NCBI GenBank assembly: GCA_014237395.1
Contig: JABZFP010000008.1
Coordinates: 1 to 64,000, forward strand
Reading direction: 5' to 3'
Length of the DNA: 64,000 nucleotides
From: Desulfobacteraceae bacterium
Lineage (GTDB): Bacteria; Desulfobacterota; Desulfobacteria; Desulfobacterales; UBA5852
Shown here one piece after another: positions 41,865 to 52,351 of this stretch. Position numbers and translations under genes: made by a program. Within the stretch, counting starts at the first letter, position 1. Each line of letters starts with the position of its first letter. The notes beneath the pieces were generated by a model. That model was not told the origin of the DNA and did no database searches. It saw only the letters and a program-made list of their open reading frames with translations.

Positions 41865-42662
41865 GTGGATATTTTGACCCGAATCGTAGCGCGCAAGAGA
41901 GAGGAAATCGAAGAAGCCCGCCACCGGGAGCCACTCGAAAGGCTGCGCGAAACCGCCACGCACCGCCATGATCACCGCCCTTTTTATGACGCGTTAAAGC
42001 AGCCCGGCCCCAGGGGCGCCAATATCATCGCCGAAATCAAACGCGCATCGCCCTCCAAAGGACCGTTGCGGATCGATTTGGACCCGGCGGATCTGGCCCG
42101 GGCCTATGCCGCCGGCGGCGCCGCGGCCCTTTCCGTGCTGACCGATCGCGATTTTTTCCAGGGCAGCCCGGAAGACCTTATGGCCGCCCGACATGCTGTC
42201 CTCTTGCCGGTTTTGCGGAAAGACTTCCTCATCAGCGACTACCAGATCTATGAATCAGGTGCCATGGGGGCGGATGCCGTGCTACTGATCTGCCGTATCC
42301 TGTCCCGGCCGCAACTGACGGATTTGCTTGCCCTCAGCCGATCGTTGGGCATGGATGCGCTGGTTGAAATCCATACGATGGAAGACCTGGAAATGGCGCA
42401 AACTTGCGGCGCCCGCCTGATCGGCATCAACAACCGGAATTTAGCCACCTTTGAAACGGATATCCGCACCGCCATGGTCATGGCGCAACGACTCTCCGCC
42501 GGGCAGATTCCGGTCGCAGCCAGCGGGATCGCAGGGATCGAGGACGTGGAAGCCAATCTGGCCCAGGGCGTCTTTAATTTTCTGATCGGCGAGAACCTGG
42601 TTCGGTCGGACAATCCGAGCACCCGGCTGGCGTCGTTGCTGCCGCTTCCGCCAGGGCCTTAA
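41865..42662 (+). CDS. trpC: indole-3-glycerol phosphate synthase
   Basis: A 265-residue TIM-barrel enzyme. It carries IIAEIKRASPSKGPLR near residue 50, VLRKDFLISDYQIYE, and INNRNLATFETD. It begins with GTG at 41865 with a CGGAGA site about 12 bases upstream. It is a separate polypeptide from trpF, unlike the fused form in enterobacteria. Confidence 0.93.
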   Translation: MDILTRIVARKREEIEEARHREPLERLRETATHRHDHRPFYDALKQPGPRGANIIAEIKRASPSKGPLRIDLDPADLARAYAAGGAAALSVLTDRDFFQGSPEDLMAARHAVLLPVLRKDFLISDYQIYESGAMGADAVLLICRILSRPQLTDLLALSRSLGMDALVEIHTMEDLEMAQTCGARLIGINNRNLATFETDIRTAMVMAQRLSAGQIPVAASGIAGIEDVEANLAQGVFNFLIGENLVRSDNPSTRLASLLPLPPGP

Positions 42663-42674
42663 ATTTGAGCGAGA

Positions 42675-43358
42675 ATGCAAACGGTGAATACGATCGCCCC
42701 CCTGTTCCCACCCCAAATTAAAATTTGCGGTCTTACCTCGGTCCGCGAAGCACAAGCCTGCGTTGCTGCCGGGGCCGATGCGATCGGGTTTATTTCCTAT
42801 CCTAAAAGCCCGCGCCACCTCGAAGACCAGGTCATCAGGCGCATCACCGCGCACCTGCCGAGCACCGTCTGCCCCGTCGGGGTATTCGTCAATGAGAATT
42901 TCGAGCGGATCATGCAGGCCGTCGACATCGGCGGCCTTAAGGCCGTTCAATTGCACGGTCGGGAGGATCCCGCTTTAGTAGAAGCCCTGACCGCAGCAGG
43001 ACTGATGGTCGTCAAGGCGTTGTTTGTCAATGGAAACCCGCCCCTGGAAGCCGCAGCGCGCTACCCCGCCACCGCCTTTCTGGTGGAATGCGCTGGCGGC
43101 CCCCTTCCCGGGGGAAATGCCATGGATTGGAACTGGGCCGATGCACGCCAGCTTCCGGCGGACCGACCGGTGATCCTGGCTGGTGGATTGACCCCGGACA
43201 ACATCGCCATTGCTATCGCCGCCGGCGGCCCCGCTGCGGTGGATGTCAGCTCGGGAGTCGAAATCAGCCCCGGGCGCAAGGATATGGCTAAAGTTACCGC
43301 CTTCTGCCGGGCCGTGGCCACGTGTGGCGCAACCACCCGTTTAAAAATCTTCGGTTGA
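42675..43358 (+). CDS. trpF: phosphoribosylanthranilate isomerase
   Basis: A 227-residue TIM-barrel isomerase. It shows IKICGLTSVREAQACVAAGADAIGF at the N terminus (catalytic Cys in ICGLT), VQLHGRED, and LAGGLTPDNI with VDVSSGVE near the phosphate site. It ends the plus-strand operon 20 bases before the convergent aat gene, so trpB and trpA must lie elsewhere. Confidence 0.93.
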   Translation: MQTVNTIAPLFPPQIKICGLTSVREAQACVAAGADAIGFISYPKSPRHLEDQVIRRITAHLPSTVCPVGVFVNENFERIMQAVDIGGLKAVQLHGREDPALVEALTAAGLMVVKALFVNGNPPLEAAARYPATAFLVECAGGPLPGGNAMDWNWADARQLPADRPVILAGGLTPDNIAIAIAAGGPAAVDVSSGVEISPGRKDMAKVTAFCRAVATCGATTRLKIFG

Positions 43359-43377
43359 CCGTTTAATCCACGCGCGT

Positions 43378-44109
43378 TCAGCTATCCGCGCCCATCGGGT
43401 TCGACACCAGCGCGATACCGCCCGCTTCCGCAAAACGCCACCCACCTTGCCGCGTAGGCTGATTCAAGGCCAACTGCAGCTCTTGCAGGAATTGACGCCG
43501 GGGAATTTCCCGGGCGCCGAACTGCATCAGGTGGTCGGTGGTCACCTGGCAGTCGATTAACGCAAAACCGTCATGCCGCAAGCCATCCGCCAGGCTGACC
43601 AAGGCCACCTTCGACGCATTGGCGACACGCGTAAACATTGATTCGCCGAAGAAACAGCCCCCCAAAGAAACGCCATACAACCCACCGGCCAGTACATCGC
43701 CCTCCCAGGCTTCCACCGAATGCGCTAAACCGGCGGTGTGCAGCCGCTCATAGGCCGAAATCATTTCCGGTACGATCCAGGTGCCGGGATGGTCCGGCCC
43801 GCGGTTTCCGGCGCAGGCCTGTATAACCCGGCTGAAGGCGGTGTCCATCGTGATGGTAAAACGGCTGCGGCGCATGAGTTTGCGGAGGGAACGCGAGACA
43901 TGGACGGCTTCGGGATAGAGCACCAAGCGGGGGTCCGGTGACCACCAGAGGATCGGATCGTCTTCCGTGTACCAGGGGAAGATTCCCTGGCGATAGGCCT
44001 GCACCAGGCGTTCGAGGCTGAGATCGCCTCCCACGGCCAGGAGGCCTTCTTCGATGGCCATATGGGCCGGTGGAAAGGTAAGCTTGCGGGAGAGTCGAAA
44101 AACGGGCAT
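43378..44109 (-). CDS. aat: leucyl/phenylalanyl-tRNA-protein transferase
   Basis: A 243-residue enzyme that adds Leu or Phe to N-terminal Lys or Arg of proteins, making N-degrons. Family signatures are FPPAHMAIEEGLLAVGGDLS, GIFPWYTEDDPILWWSPDPR, and LAGGLYGVSLGGCFFGESMF. It lies downstream of clpA and clpS on the same strand, 92 bases after clpA. Aat, ClpS and ClpA form the bacterial N-end rule pathway, so the three are a functional neighbourhood. Confidence 0.93.
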   Translation of the reverse strand: MPVFRLSRKLTFPPAHMAIEEGLLAVGGDLSLERLVQAYRQGIFPWYTEDDPILWWSPDPRLVLYPEAVHVSRSLRKLMRRSRFTITMDTAFSRVIQACAGNRGPDHPGTWIVPEMISAYERLHTAGLAHSVEAWEGDVLAGGLYGVSLGGCFFGESMFTRVANASKVALVSLADGLRHDGFALIDCQVTTDHLMQFGAREIPRRQFLQELQLALNQPTRQGGWRFAEAGGIALVSNPMGADS

Positions 44110-44201
44110 AGGCGATCACATCAGCCGCATATCGCTCGTAGAAGGAAGGAGACACGGTGGCAAGGCGTTATCGTGTCGATAAAGGCTGCCACCGTTTCGT
44201 G

Positions 44202-46442
44202 TCATTCCATCTTGAACGTCAACTCCTCATTTTGGCGATCCACGAAGACAACCCCACCCTTGACCAGCTTCCCGAAGAGAATTTCATCCGCCAGCCGGTC
44301 CTTGATTTTTTTCTGGATCACGCGCGCCAGGGGACGGGCGCCGTAGTTGGGGTCGTATCCTTCACGGGCCAGCCAACTGCGGACCGCGTCCGAGATGTTG
44401 ATGTAGATTTTTTTACCGGCCATCTGATCGTTGAGTTCAATGATGAACTTGTCCACGATCTGCTCCATGATCTCAACCGTGAGCGCATGAAAAAGAATCG
44501 TGCCGTCAAGCCGATTGCGAAACTCCGGGCTGAAAAAACGTTCAATCGCTTTCTGCCCCTTGGCTTGGGTATCCTTGGTTTTATCCCCGAAACCAATGGT
44601 TTGGTTGCCCATCTCGCGTGTACCGGCGTTGGACGTCATGATCAGGATGACATTGCGGAAATCCGCTTTTTTTCCATTGTTGTCGGTCAGGGTGGCATGG
44701 TCCATCACCTGCAACAGGATGTTGTAGACATCCGGGTGCGCTTTTTCGATTTCGTCCATCAGGAGGATACTGTGGGGGTGTTTGCGGATGCCATCCGTCA
44801 GCAACCCTCCCTGGTCGAACCCGACGTAGCCCGGAGGCGCGCCGATCAGCCGCGCAACCGCGTGTTTTTCCATGTACTCGCTCATGTCGAATCGCAGGAA
44901 TTCAATCCCCAGCAGACGCGACAGCTGCAAGGCCACCTCGGTTTTACCGACCCCGGTGGGTCCGGTGAACAGGAAGGACCCCACCGGTTTGCCCGGTGTT
45001 CCCAATCCGGCCCGCGACCGTTTGATGGAGGTCGCCAGCGAGGCGATCGCCTCATCCTGCCCGAAGACCACCTGCATCAAATGCGAGGCCAGTTTTTCCA
45101 GCTTCACCTTGTCGGAGGTCGAAACGCTCTGGGGCGGTATCTTGGCCATCTTGGCCACGATTTTTTCGATGTCGGCCGGATTGATCTTGGTTCGGCGCGA
45201 GGACCCGGCCAGACGCACGAAGGCCCCGGCCTCATCGATCACGTCGATGGCTTTGTCCGGCAAGAACCGATCGTTGACATACTTTGCCGACAACTCAGCC
45301 GCTGCTTTGAGCGCCGTGTCTGTGTAACTGATGCCGTGATGATCTTCATAACGGCTTTTGAGGCCCTTCAGTATTTTGACCGTTTGGGGCACCGACGGTT
45401 CCGCAATTTCAATTTTCTCGAACCGTCGCGAAAGGGCGCGATCCTTTTCAAAATGATTTTTGTACTCTTCATAGGTACTTGACCCGATGCAGCGCAATTC
45501 CCCGGATGTCAGCACCGGCTTCAGAATATTGGAGGCGTCCATGGAGCCCCCACTGGTGGCGCCGGCACCGACGATCGTATGGATTTCATCGATGAACAAG
45601 ACCGCGTCGGGCCGCTTTTTGAGTTCGTTGATCACCCCTTTGAGACGCTTTTCGAAATCTCCTCGATATTTGGTCCCCGCTAACAGCCCTCCCAGGTCAA
45701 GAGCATAGATCCGCACATCCCGCAGCAGGTCGGGCACCTCACCCGCCTGGATCCGCTGAGCCAGCCCCTCGGCAATGGCGGTTTTGCCCACACCGGGATC
45801 GCCAACGAAGACCGGATTGTTCTTGCGGCGGCGGCAGAGAACCTGCAGCGTCCGCTCCAACTCCGGTTCCCGCCCAATGAGGGGATCCAGTCGCCCCTCC
45901 CCGGCTTTTTCCACCAGATCGACCGTGTAGGCTTCGAGTGGATTTTGGGATTCTTTCTTTTCTTTGCCGTCAGCGCCTTTATGGGGATCACCCAGACCGG
46001 GCTGCAGGGGATCTATTTCAGCATCGTGGGAGATATAGCTCAGGACGTCAATCCGCGTGAGCCCTTGCGATGATAAAAAGTATTCGGCAAAAGAGTCTTT
46101 TTCGAGAAAAATGGACGCCAGGATGTCACTGACATTGACCTCCGACTTTTCCGCCGATCGCGCGTGGTTGACGGCGCGCTGAATGACGCGCTGGAATCCC
46201 AGGGTCTGCTGAAGAACGTACTCCTGGCCCTCCGGAATACTTTCCACCCGCTCTTCGAAATACTTTTCTAGTTCGCGTTTGAGTTCCTGGACAACACCGC
46301 CACAGCTTTCGATAATTTCTATCCCGGTGTGGTCGAAAAGAATCGCAAACAGGATATGTTCGGTACTGACATATTCATGTCGTCGCTTTTTGGCTTCCTT
46401 GACAGCCAATCCGAGTGTCGCACTGAGTTCCTTGCTGATCAT
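44202..46442 (-). CDS. clpA: ClpA AAA+ unfoldase
   Basis: A 746-residue ClpA with an N-domain (1-140), two AAA+ modules with Walker A GDPGVGKT (214-221) and GPTGVGKT (about 500), and the IGF loop (NQTIGFG) used to dock ClpP. It unfolds substrates for ClpP. The linker after the N domain is charged and variable. It begins 3 bases after clpS. No clpP is in the window. Confidence 0.93.
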   Translation of the reverse strand: MISKELSATLGLAVKEAKKRRHEYVSTEHILFAILFDHTGIEIIESCGGVVQELKRELEKYFEERVESIPEGQEYVLQQTLGFQRVIQRAVNHARSAEKSEVNVSDILASIFLEKDSFAEYFLSSQGLTRIDVLSYISHDAEIDPLQPGLGDPHKGADGKEKKESQNPLEAYTVDLVEKAGEGRLDPLIGREPELERTLQVLCRRRKNNPVFVGDPGVGKTAIAEGLAQRIQAGEVPDLLRDVRIYALDLGGLLAGTKYRGDFEKRLKGVINELKKRPDAVLFIDEIHTIVGAGATSGGSMDASNILKPVLTSGELRCIGSSTYEEYKNHFEKDRALSRRFEKIEIAEPSVPQTVKILKGLKSRYEDHHGISYTDTALKAAAELSAKYVNDRFLPDKAIDVIDEAGAFVRLAGSSRRTKINPADIEKIVAKMAKIPPQSVSTSDKVKLEKLASHLMQVVFGQDEAIASLATSIKRSRAGLGTPGKPVGSFLFTGPTGVGKTEVALQLSRLLGIEFLRFDMSEYMEKHAVARLIGAPPGYVGFDQGGLLTDGIRKHPHSILLMDEIEKAHPDVYNILLQVMDHATLTDNNGKKADFRNVILIMTSNAGTREMGNQTIGFGDKTKDTQAKGQKAIERFFSPEFRNRLDGTILFHALTVEIMEQIVDKFIIELNDQMAGKKIYINISDAVRSWLAREGYDPNYGARPLARVIQKKIKDRLADEILFGKLVKGGVVFVDRQNEELTFKME

Positions 46443-46445
46443 GGT

Positions 46446-46760
46446 TTATTCCTTTTCCATGGTGCATTTTAACGGGAACCCATTCTCACGGGCCAACGTG
46501 TGAACCGTATGAACCTTGCTTTCGGCCACTTCAAATGTATAGATGCCGCAAAGACCGGAGCCCTCATTGTGCACATGCAGCATGATACGCGCTGCTTCAT
46601 CGTAATGCTTATGGAATACCTTTACCAGTATTTCCACGACGAATTCCATGGTCGTGTAGTCGTCATTGAGCAGCATCACCCGGAACATGGACGGTTCGCG
46701 CACTTCAGTGGCATTCTTTGGAAATAATGCAATATCGGAATCGGAATGGCCCTGACTCAT
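46446..46760 (-). CDS. clpS: ClpS N-degron adaptor
   Basis: A 104-residue adaptor that presents N-end rule substrates to ClpA. It has the FRVMLLNDDYTTMEFVVEIL core with the acidic NDD pocket and HVHNEGSGLCGIYTFEVAE. A GGAGG site lies upstream of the ATG. It is followed directly by clpA. Confidence 0.92.
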   Translation of the reverse strand: MSQGHSDSDIALFPKNATEVREPSMFRVMLLNDDYTTMEFVVEILVKVFHKHYDEAARIMLHVHNEGSGLCGIYTFEVAESKVHTVHTLARENGFPLKCTMEKE

Positions 46761-47016
46761 ATATGTCGATTACCTCCAGAATGATTGCCCGGCATCATTA
46801 ACCCGCAGGTGGGAATTGAATAAGACGTTTCAATGATAAGCATCACTCACCGCCGTTGTAAAGGTCTATGACCGCATGTAATGGCGTAAAACAATGCGAG
46901 GCCCCGATCGCTGCCGGAAGGCGGCATCCTCACCCTTCAAAACGGGCGAGGCGTCAGGGAATCGTTCAGCAGTGAATGGATGATGTCTTGAGGTGATCCG
47001 CCGCTTCACCGGGTTG
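46761..47016. other. gap between clpS and secA
   Basis: These 256 bases hold the clpS ribosome site and the secA 3' flank. No gene or clear terminator was seen. Confidence 0.5.
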
Positions 47017-49548
47017 CTAGCGGCCGCAGCATTGCTTGTACTTTTTGCCGCTGCCGCAGGGACAGGGGGCATTGCGGCCAATCTTTTTCTGGGGATTGCG
47101 CACGGGTTTCTTTTTGGGCGGCGGGCCGTCGCCGCCGCTGGAGAACACCATTTTCTGTTCCTGGGACTGACGCAACTGCTCAACCGGCTCGGATTCAGCC
47201 AGTTGCACCCGGTAAAGGATGCCGACCGTTTCTTCCTTGATGCGCGCAATCATATCCTGAAACATCTCAAACCCCTCCTTCTTGTAAACGATGAGGGGGT
47301 TCTGTTGGGCATAGCCACGCAGGCCGATGCCCTCTTTGAGATGATCCATGCTGAGCAAATGGTCCTTCCACAGGCTGTCCACGGTCATCAGCATGATATG
47401 GCGCTCGAGGGACCGCATATTATCCGCACCGATGGCATCTTCCCGCTCCTGGTAGGTCTTGAGGGCCGCATCTTCGATGTATTGGGTCAGGCCCTCCGCC
47501 GTCAGGCCATCCAGGGTGTCGGCGTCGGGCGAATCGATACGGAAATTGAACTGTTTCAGTACGGATTCGTTCAAACGTGACCAATCCCACTCTTCAGGGT
47601 GCTGCTGACTGTTGGCGATATCCATCGCCATATTGTGTGCCACTTCACCGATAATTGTTTCAATGGACGGCCTTAAATTTTCACCGGTCAGCGTCTCGCG
47701 CCGCTGCTGGTAGATGACTTCCCGCTGCTGGTTCATGACGTCGTCATATTCCAGCAGCTGCTTGCGAATTTCAAAATTATGCCCTTCCACCTTGGATTGC
47801 GCATTTTCAATCGCACGGGTGATAAGGGCGTTTTCAATCGGCTCGCCCTCCTCCATGCCCAGCTTGTTCATGATCCCGGAGATCCGCTCCCCCCCGAAAA
47901 TGCGCAGCAGATCATCCTCCAGCGCCAGGTAGAAACGACTGGAACCGGGATCGCCCTGGCGCCCGGCACGCCCGCGCAACTGGTTGTCGATCCGCCGGCT
48001 TTCATGGCGCTCGGTACCCAGAATATGCAACCCGCCAAGGTCGGTGACCCCCTCCCCCAGTACGATGTCCGTACCACGGCCGGCCATGTTGGTGGATATC
48101 GTAACCGCCCCTTTCTGACCGGCCTGGGCAATAATCTCGGCCTCACCTTCATGATTCTTGGCGTTCAATACCGTGTGAGGAATACCCCGTTTTTTCAGCT
48201 TCTTACTGAAACTCTCGGACACATCGATGGAGATGGTCCCCACCAACACCGGTTGACCCGCTTTATGGCATTCGACAATCTCTTCCAAGGCCGCATCGAA
48301 TTTTTCCTTTCGCGTTTTGTAGATAACGTCGGAAAAATCGGTGCGACGCATCGGTTTGTTCGTGGGGATGACCACCACGTCCAGATCGTACGTTTTCTTG
48401 AACTCGGCCGCCTCGGTATCGGCCGTACCGGTCATGCCCGCTAGTTTTTCATACATCCGGAAATAGTTCTGGAAGGTGATGGACGCCAGGGTCTGGTTTT
48501 CATTCTCGATCTTGACGTTTTCCTTGGCTTCCAACGCCTGGTGCAGGCCTTCGCTGTAGCGTCGCCCGGGCATCAGGCGTCCGGTGAATTCATCCACGAT
48601 GATGACTTCCCCGTTCTTAACGATATAATCCACATCCCGTTTAAAGAGGGAATGGGCCTTCAAGGCCTGCTGAACGTGGTGGAGGAGGTCGATGTTTTTG
48701 GGGTCATAGAGGTTTTCGACCTTGAGCAGTCTTTCGGCATGCGCCACCCCCTCTTCCGTCAAGGTGACACTGCGCGCCTTCTCATCGATGATAAAGTCCG
48801 CCTCTTTTTTCAGGCCGGGGAGGACACCGTTTACGTGATAATAAAGCTGGGTGGACTTTTCGGCCGGTCCCGAAATGATCAGGGGGGTGCGTGCCTCATC
48901 GATCAGGATGCTGTCCACCTCATCCACGATGGCAAAATGGAGTTCTCTTTGAACAAGACCATCCTGCTGGAATTTCATGTTGTCGCGCAGGTAATCGAAC
49001 CCGAATTCGTTGTTGGTCCCGTAAGTGATGTCAGCACCGTAAGCCGCCTGCCGCTCGGCGTCGGTCAACCCATGGACGATGCAGCCCACCTGAAGGCCTA
49101 AAAAACGGTAAATTTGTCCCATCCACTCCGCATCACGGCTGGCCAGATAATCGTTCACCGTAATGACATGGACACCGCGCCCGCCGAGGGCATTCAGGTA
49201 AGCCGGCAGTGTCGCCACCAGTGTCTTGCCCTCACCGGTTTTCATTTCGGATATCTTGCCGTCATGCAGCACCATGCCGCCGATCAACTGACAATCGAAA
49301 TGCCGCATGCCCAGCGTACGGATGGACGCTTCCCGGACCAGCGCGAAAGCTTCCGGCAACAGGTCGTCCAAGGGCGAACCGTTGGCTAAACGCGTCTTCA
49401 ATTCGCCCGTCTTGGCCCTTAGCGCATCGTCGTCAAGTGATTTGAGCCCGGCCTCGAGCGTATTGATTTGGTCCACTGCGGGGGTAAGTTTTTTGAGGAC
49501 CCGTTCGTTTTGGCTGCCGAATATTTTGGTTAAAAATTGTCCCAGCAT
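47017..49548 (-). CDS. secA: SecA protein translocase ATPase
   Basis: An 843-residue motor of the Sec pathway. Walker A MKTGEGKT (102-109), the [21 protein letters not shown] region of the motor and preprotein cross-linking part, [10 protein letters not shown] in the second RecA-like domain, and a C-terminal zinc tail [14 protein letters not shown] are all seen. The zinc tail recruits SecB or ribosomes. The ATG at 49548 has a distant AAGGAA site. Confidence 0.95.
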   Translation of the reverse strand: MLGQFLTKIFGSQNERVLKKLTPAVDQINTLEAGLKSLDDDALRAKTGELKTRLANGSPLDDLLPEAFALVREASIRTLGMRHFDCQLIGGMVLHDGKISEMKTGEGKTLVATLPAYLNALGGRGVHVITVNDYLASRDAEWMGQIYRFLGLQVGCIVHGLTDAERQAAYGADITYGTNNEFGFDYLRDNMKFQQDGLVQRELHFAIVDEVDSILIDEARTPLIISGPAEKSTQLYYHVNGVLPGLKKEADFIIDEKARSVTLTEEGVAHAERLLKVENLYDPKNIDLLHHVQQALKAHSLFKRDVDYIVKNGEVIIVDEFTGRLMPGRRYSEGLHQALEAKENVKIENENQTLASITFQNYFRMYEKLAGMTGTADTEAAEFKKTYDLDVVVIPTNKPMRRTDFSDVIYKTRKEKFDAALEEIVECHKAGQPVLVGTISIDVSESFSKKLKKRGIPHTVLNAKNHEGEAEIIAQAGQKGAVTISTNMAGRGTDIVLGEGVTDLGGLHILGTERHESRRIDNQLRGRAGRQGDPGSSRFYLALEDDLLRIFGGERISGIMNKLGMEEGEPIENALITRAIENAQSKVEGHNFEIRKQLLEYDDVMNQQREVIYQQRRETLTGENLRPSIETIIGEVAHNMAMDIANSQQHPEEWDWSRLNESVLKQFNFRIDSPDADTLDGLTAEGLTQYIEDAALKTYQEREDAIGADNMRSLERHIMLMTVDSLWKDHLLSMDHLKEGIGLRGYAQQNPLIVYKKEGFEMFQDMIARIKEETVGILYRVQLAESEPVEQLRQSQEQKMVFSSGGDGPPPKKKPVRNPQKKIGRNAPCPCGSGKKYKQCCGR

Positions 49549-49913
49549 GTGAAAGAAAAATTCCTTTCTGATCCAGCATGACTGTTTGTGATGATGATTC
49601 CCTTACTCTGCCGCTATGGGGATGTCAACTCGCCGGAAGGCGCATGTCCATCGGCATCGGTTGAGGTCATCAGGTGCCGCTGTCCATGAGGCGTCGTCAA
49701 CCAGCTATCCATTTGCCTTCGTTGTCACGGCCAGCGATATAACTGAGGCAGAAATGGGAACAGAAACAGCGACGGGAAGACGGCAAGCATTGTGTGATGG
49801 ATTCCTCTGGTTCGTTGGGGGTGATACCAGAGCCGTGGGAAAATAGACGGGGCATTTCCTCAGCCGCAGGGTTTTCCCCGGCATGGGCAATGCCCCGATA
49901 GATGCGTTAGCTT
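49549..49913. other. 365-base gap between secA and the M23 gene
   Basis: Upstream flank of secA. Small open frames exist on both strands (for example 49616-49846 and 49705-49890) but neither looks coding. No strong promoter was recognised. Confidence 0.4.
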
Positions 49914-50840
49914 CTAATTCAGGATATACTTTTCGGGGTTCACGGGCACGCTGTTCAATCGCACTTCATAGTGAACATGCGGACCGGTACTGCGTCCGGT
50001 GCTGCCCATCTTGGCAACGACGTCACCCCGTTTGACTTTCGATCCTTTTTTTACGTCCATTGTCTTGAGATGGCCATAACGCGTCACGAGGCCATAACCG
50101 TGATCGATGATAACCAGATTGCCATAGAGCCCCTTTTTGCCGGCAAAGGTTACAACGCCGTTGGCCGGTGCAATAATGGGACTTCCTTCGCGATTGGCAA
50201 TGTCGTAAGCCGCATGGAGTTCCCGTCGGCCGGTGAACGGTGAAATACGATAACCGAAGCGGGACGAAATCCAGCCTTTGGCCGGCCGGATCGATGGTGT
50301 GCAGGCCAGGAGATTCTTTTTCTCTTCCAGCTGGTCCAGCAGGGAGGTGAAGTCCTGTTCCTGGTTGAAAGAAGCACTTTCAAGCTGTTCCACCTGATCG
50401 TGCATGGAGCGAATCAACCCGGATTGATCACGCCGCAGGGACGCGCTCGTGTCCAAATCGTCCGGTGTGGCCCCGCCGACACCGAACAAATTGTCCTGTT
50501 CGGCCGGTTTTTCCAGATTCGCGATGACCCGTATCTTTTTTTCAAATGTGTCCAGGGCTACCAGATTTTGCTTGAGTTGATTGATCTCATTTGCAAAACA
50601 CTCGATCTGGCGCTTTTGGTGACCGATTTCCGCATCGCGGGCAGCCACTTGATTACTGAGCTGGGCCACTTGGGCGGCGGCCTGCTTCAGGTTCAGATAA
50701 TCCTGGATCAGCAGCCCCATTCCAGCGAAAAATACCACACTGAGCACAGCCCCCGCCGCCAATGCCAGTTTGGTATAAGAAAACTGGCGGATGCGCGAAC
50801 CATTACCACTGAGAAGAATAAACGTAATTTTGTTTCGCAT
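49914..50840 (-). CDS. M23 family metallopeptidase with membrane anchor and coiled coil
   Basis: A 308-residue cell-wall peptidase. It has a cytoplasmic stub, one membrane helix (about 24-46), a periplasmic coiled coil (about 52-115 and 140-175), and a C-terminal LytM domain with ELHAAYD (H209, D213) and GPHVHYE (H288, H290), so the zinc site is intact. It would cleave peptidoglycan cross-links or act as an amidase activator. The ATG at 50840 has an AGGT site; TTG at 50846 is the alternative. A promoter and a GEMM-I riboswitch lie upstream. Confidence 0.87.
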   Translation of the reverse strand: MRNKITFILLSGNGSRIRQFSYTKLALAAGAVLSVVFFAGMGLLIQDYLNLKQAAAQVAQLSNQVAARDAEIGHQKRQIECFANEINQLKQNLVALDTFEKKIRVIANLEKPAEQDNLFGVGGATPDDLDTSASLRRDQSGLIRSMHDQVEQLESASFNQEQDFTSLLDQLEEKKNLLACTPSIRPAKGWISSRFGYRISPFTGRRELHAAYDIANREGSPIIAPANGVVTFAGKKGLYGNLVIIDHGYGLVTRYGHLKTMDVKKGSKVKRGDVVAKMGSTGRSTGPHVHYEVRLNSVPVNPEKYILN

Positions 50841-50953
50841 GATCAACCTGCCGCATTCCCTTGGATTATCCCGATCGATAGTCCGCCATCTCGGTGGCGC
50901 GTCGCATGTCCTCAGAAAGCCGGTCGCAATCGGGTATTTCTATTAATTTAAGG

Positions 50954-50982
50954 ATGATACCATGGGGTACCCCGGCTGTCAA
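50954..50982 (-). promoter_or_regulatory. near-consensus sigma70-type promoter before the M23 gene
   Basis: Read on the minus strand, TTGACA (50982-50977) and TATCAT (50959-50954) are 17 bases apart. It lies about 115 bases before the M23 start and downstream of the riboswitch, so the peptidase may have a riboswitch-independent transcript as well. Confidence 0.6.
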
Positions 50983-51100
50983 CGTATCCCCGTGGTCGCC
51001 GTCAGGGCAACCCTGCCAAGCCAACCGTCGTCCATCTGCTCGTCGATATAAGAAACGCCCTCGGGTTGGTTTCTCCCCGAAGGCGTTGTGAATTTAACCT

Positions 51101-51178
51101 TCGGCGACCCGGCTGTCCTGGCCTTTCAGCTTTAGACCCGTGGTTGTGCGTCCCCGCTTTTCAGCGGGTTTGCCTTTT
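51101..51178 (-). promoter_or_regulatory. GEMM-I (cyclic di-GMP-I type) riboswitch
   Basis: On the minus strand the aptamer reads GGCAAACC (from 51174), a stem CCGCT/AGCGG capped by a GAAA tetraloop, GGGGACGCA, CCACGGGTCTAAAGC, then GGCCAGGACAGCCGGGT and a closing GCCG. These are the conserved GEMM-I elements, including the GAAA tetraloop and its receptor arm. The base before CAAACC is G (51173), which in this class favours cyclic di-GMP over cGAMP. A hairpin CCGAAGG/CCTTCGG (51077-51104) shares its first bases with the closing stem, so ligand binding could switch between them. The next gene on this strand is the M23 peptidase. Confidence 0.87.
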
Positions 51179-51255
51179 CGTGGTTACACGTCAATGGCGT
51201 CGGTTCATTCTCTATCGGACCTGACAATCGTCTATAGTTTCCGATAATAATGATA

Positions 51256-52164
51256 TTACATCAATCCCAACTTGAATTTCAAGCTTTTTAATGTATTTTT
51301 CATCAACATGGTGATGGTCATGGGGCCAACCCCTCCTGGAACCGGGGTAATCGAGCCCGCAATTTCCTTGGCGGCATCAAAATCAACATCGCCTTTCAGG
51401 ACCGCTATTTTCTTACCGGTCTTTTCGCTGATCTTTTCACCCACGCGGTTGACGCCCACATCGATGACACAAGCGCCCGGCTTGATCCATTCCGGCTTGA
51501 CCAGTCCCGGCACCCCCGCCGCTACAATAAGTATATCGGCACGTTGGCAGTGCGCCTTTAGGTCTTTTGTGCCGGTATGAACGATGGTCACGGTGGAATT
51601 GGCTCCCGGGCCTTTCTGGAGCATCATATTGGCAATGGGTTTTCCCACGATATTGGAACGGCCGACCACGACCACTTCGGCCCCTTTGGTCTCAACGCCG
51701 GCCCGCACGATCATTTCCTGAATACCGGCCGGTGTACAGGGCGGAAATTTCACTTCATTGCCGCCGATCATCAACCGTCCGACGTTGACCGGATGGAATC
51801 CATCCACATCCTTGTCCGGATCGATGGCATTCAACACTTTTTTTTCATCGACATGTTTGGGCAGGGGTAATTGCACCAGGATACCGTTGATGGAATCGTC
51901 TTTGTTGTATTTATCGATCAAGGCCAGGAGATCGTCCTCGGAGATATCCACCGGTTGCGTATCCTGTATTTCGGTAAAACCGACCCGGTGCGCCGTTTTG
52001 ATCTTGAGCGTAACATAGGAGATGGATGCCGGATTCTCTCCCACGAGAATTGTCACCAGTCCGGGCACCACACCATGTTTTTCCTTAATTTCAGCTACCT
52101 CGGCTGTAATTTCCTCGAGAATTTCCTCGCGGATATCGGTTCCCTTGATCAGCTTGGCGGTCAT
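51256..52164 (-). CDS. folD: bifunctional methylenetetrahydrofolate dehydrogenase/cyclohydrolase
   Basis: A 302-residue FolD converting methylene- to formyl-tetrahydrofolate. It contains SYVTLKIKTA with catalytic Lys, GILVQLPLPKH, DVDGFHPVNVGRL, the nucleotide-binding GRSNIVGKP and PGGVGPMTITML. AAAGGAG lies before the ATG. In anaerobes it may also serve the acetyl-CoA (Wood-Ljungdahl) methyl branch, consistent with CooC in the window; that link is inference. Confidence 0.94.
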   Translation of the reverse strand: MTAKLIKGTDIREEILEEITAEVAEIKEKHGVVPGLVTILVGENPASISYVTLKIKTAHRVGFTEIQDTQPVDISEDDLLALIDKYNKDDSINGILVQLPLPKHVDEKKVLNAIDPDKDVDGFHPVNVGRLMIGGNEVKFPPCTPAGIQEMIVRAGVETKGAEVVVVGRSNIVGKPIANMMLQKGPGANSTVTIVHTGTKDLKAHCQRADILIVAAGVPGLVKPEWIKPGACVIDVGVNRVGEKISEKTGKKIAVLKGDVDFDAAKEIAGSITPVPGGVGPMTITMLMKNTLKSLKFKLGLM

Positions 52165-52351
52165 GTTCGGTCTCCTTTCACCATGTGGATCGTAAATTTG
52201 AGGTACCCTGCAGGGTAAGTTAGGATGGCTAACGATTTCAGTGTCTATTTAATCTACGGGATTTTGTCAAGAATTCAAACCATTAGACCGCGGTTTTCTC
52301 TGGTATGACCCAGTCGCGGTCTGTCACGCAACGGACCGGCCCCCATTGCGG

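Noticed and set aside
44157..45482. 441-codon frame opposite clpA
   Set aside because: Antisense to a clear ClpA gene, with unnatural composition.
52285..52322. Hairpin AGACCGCG/CGCGGTCT downstream of argC
   Set aside because: The loop is long (22 bases) and no T run follows, so terminator status is unsupported.
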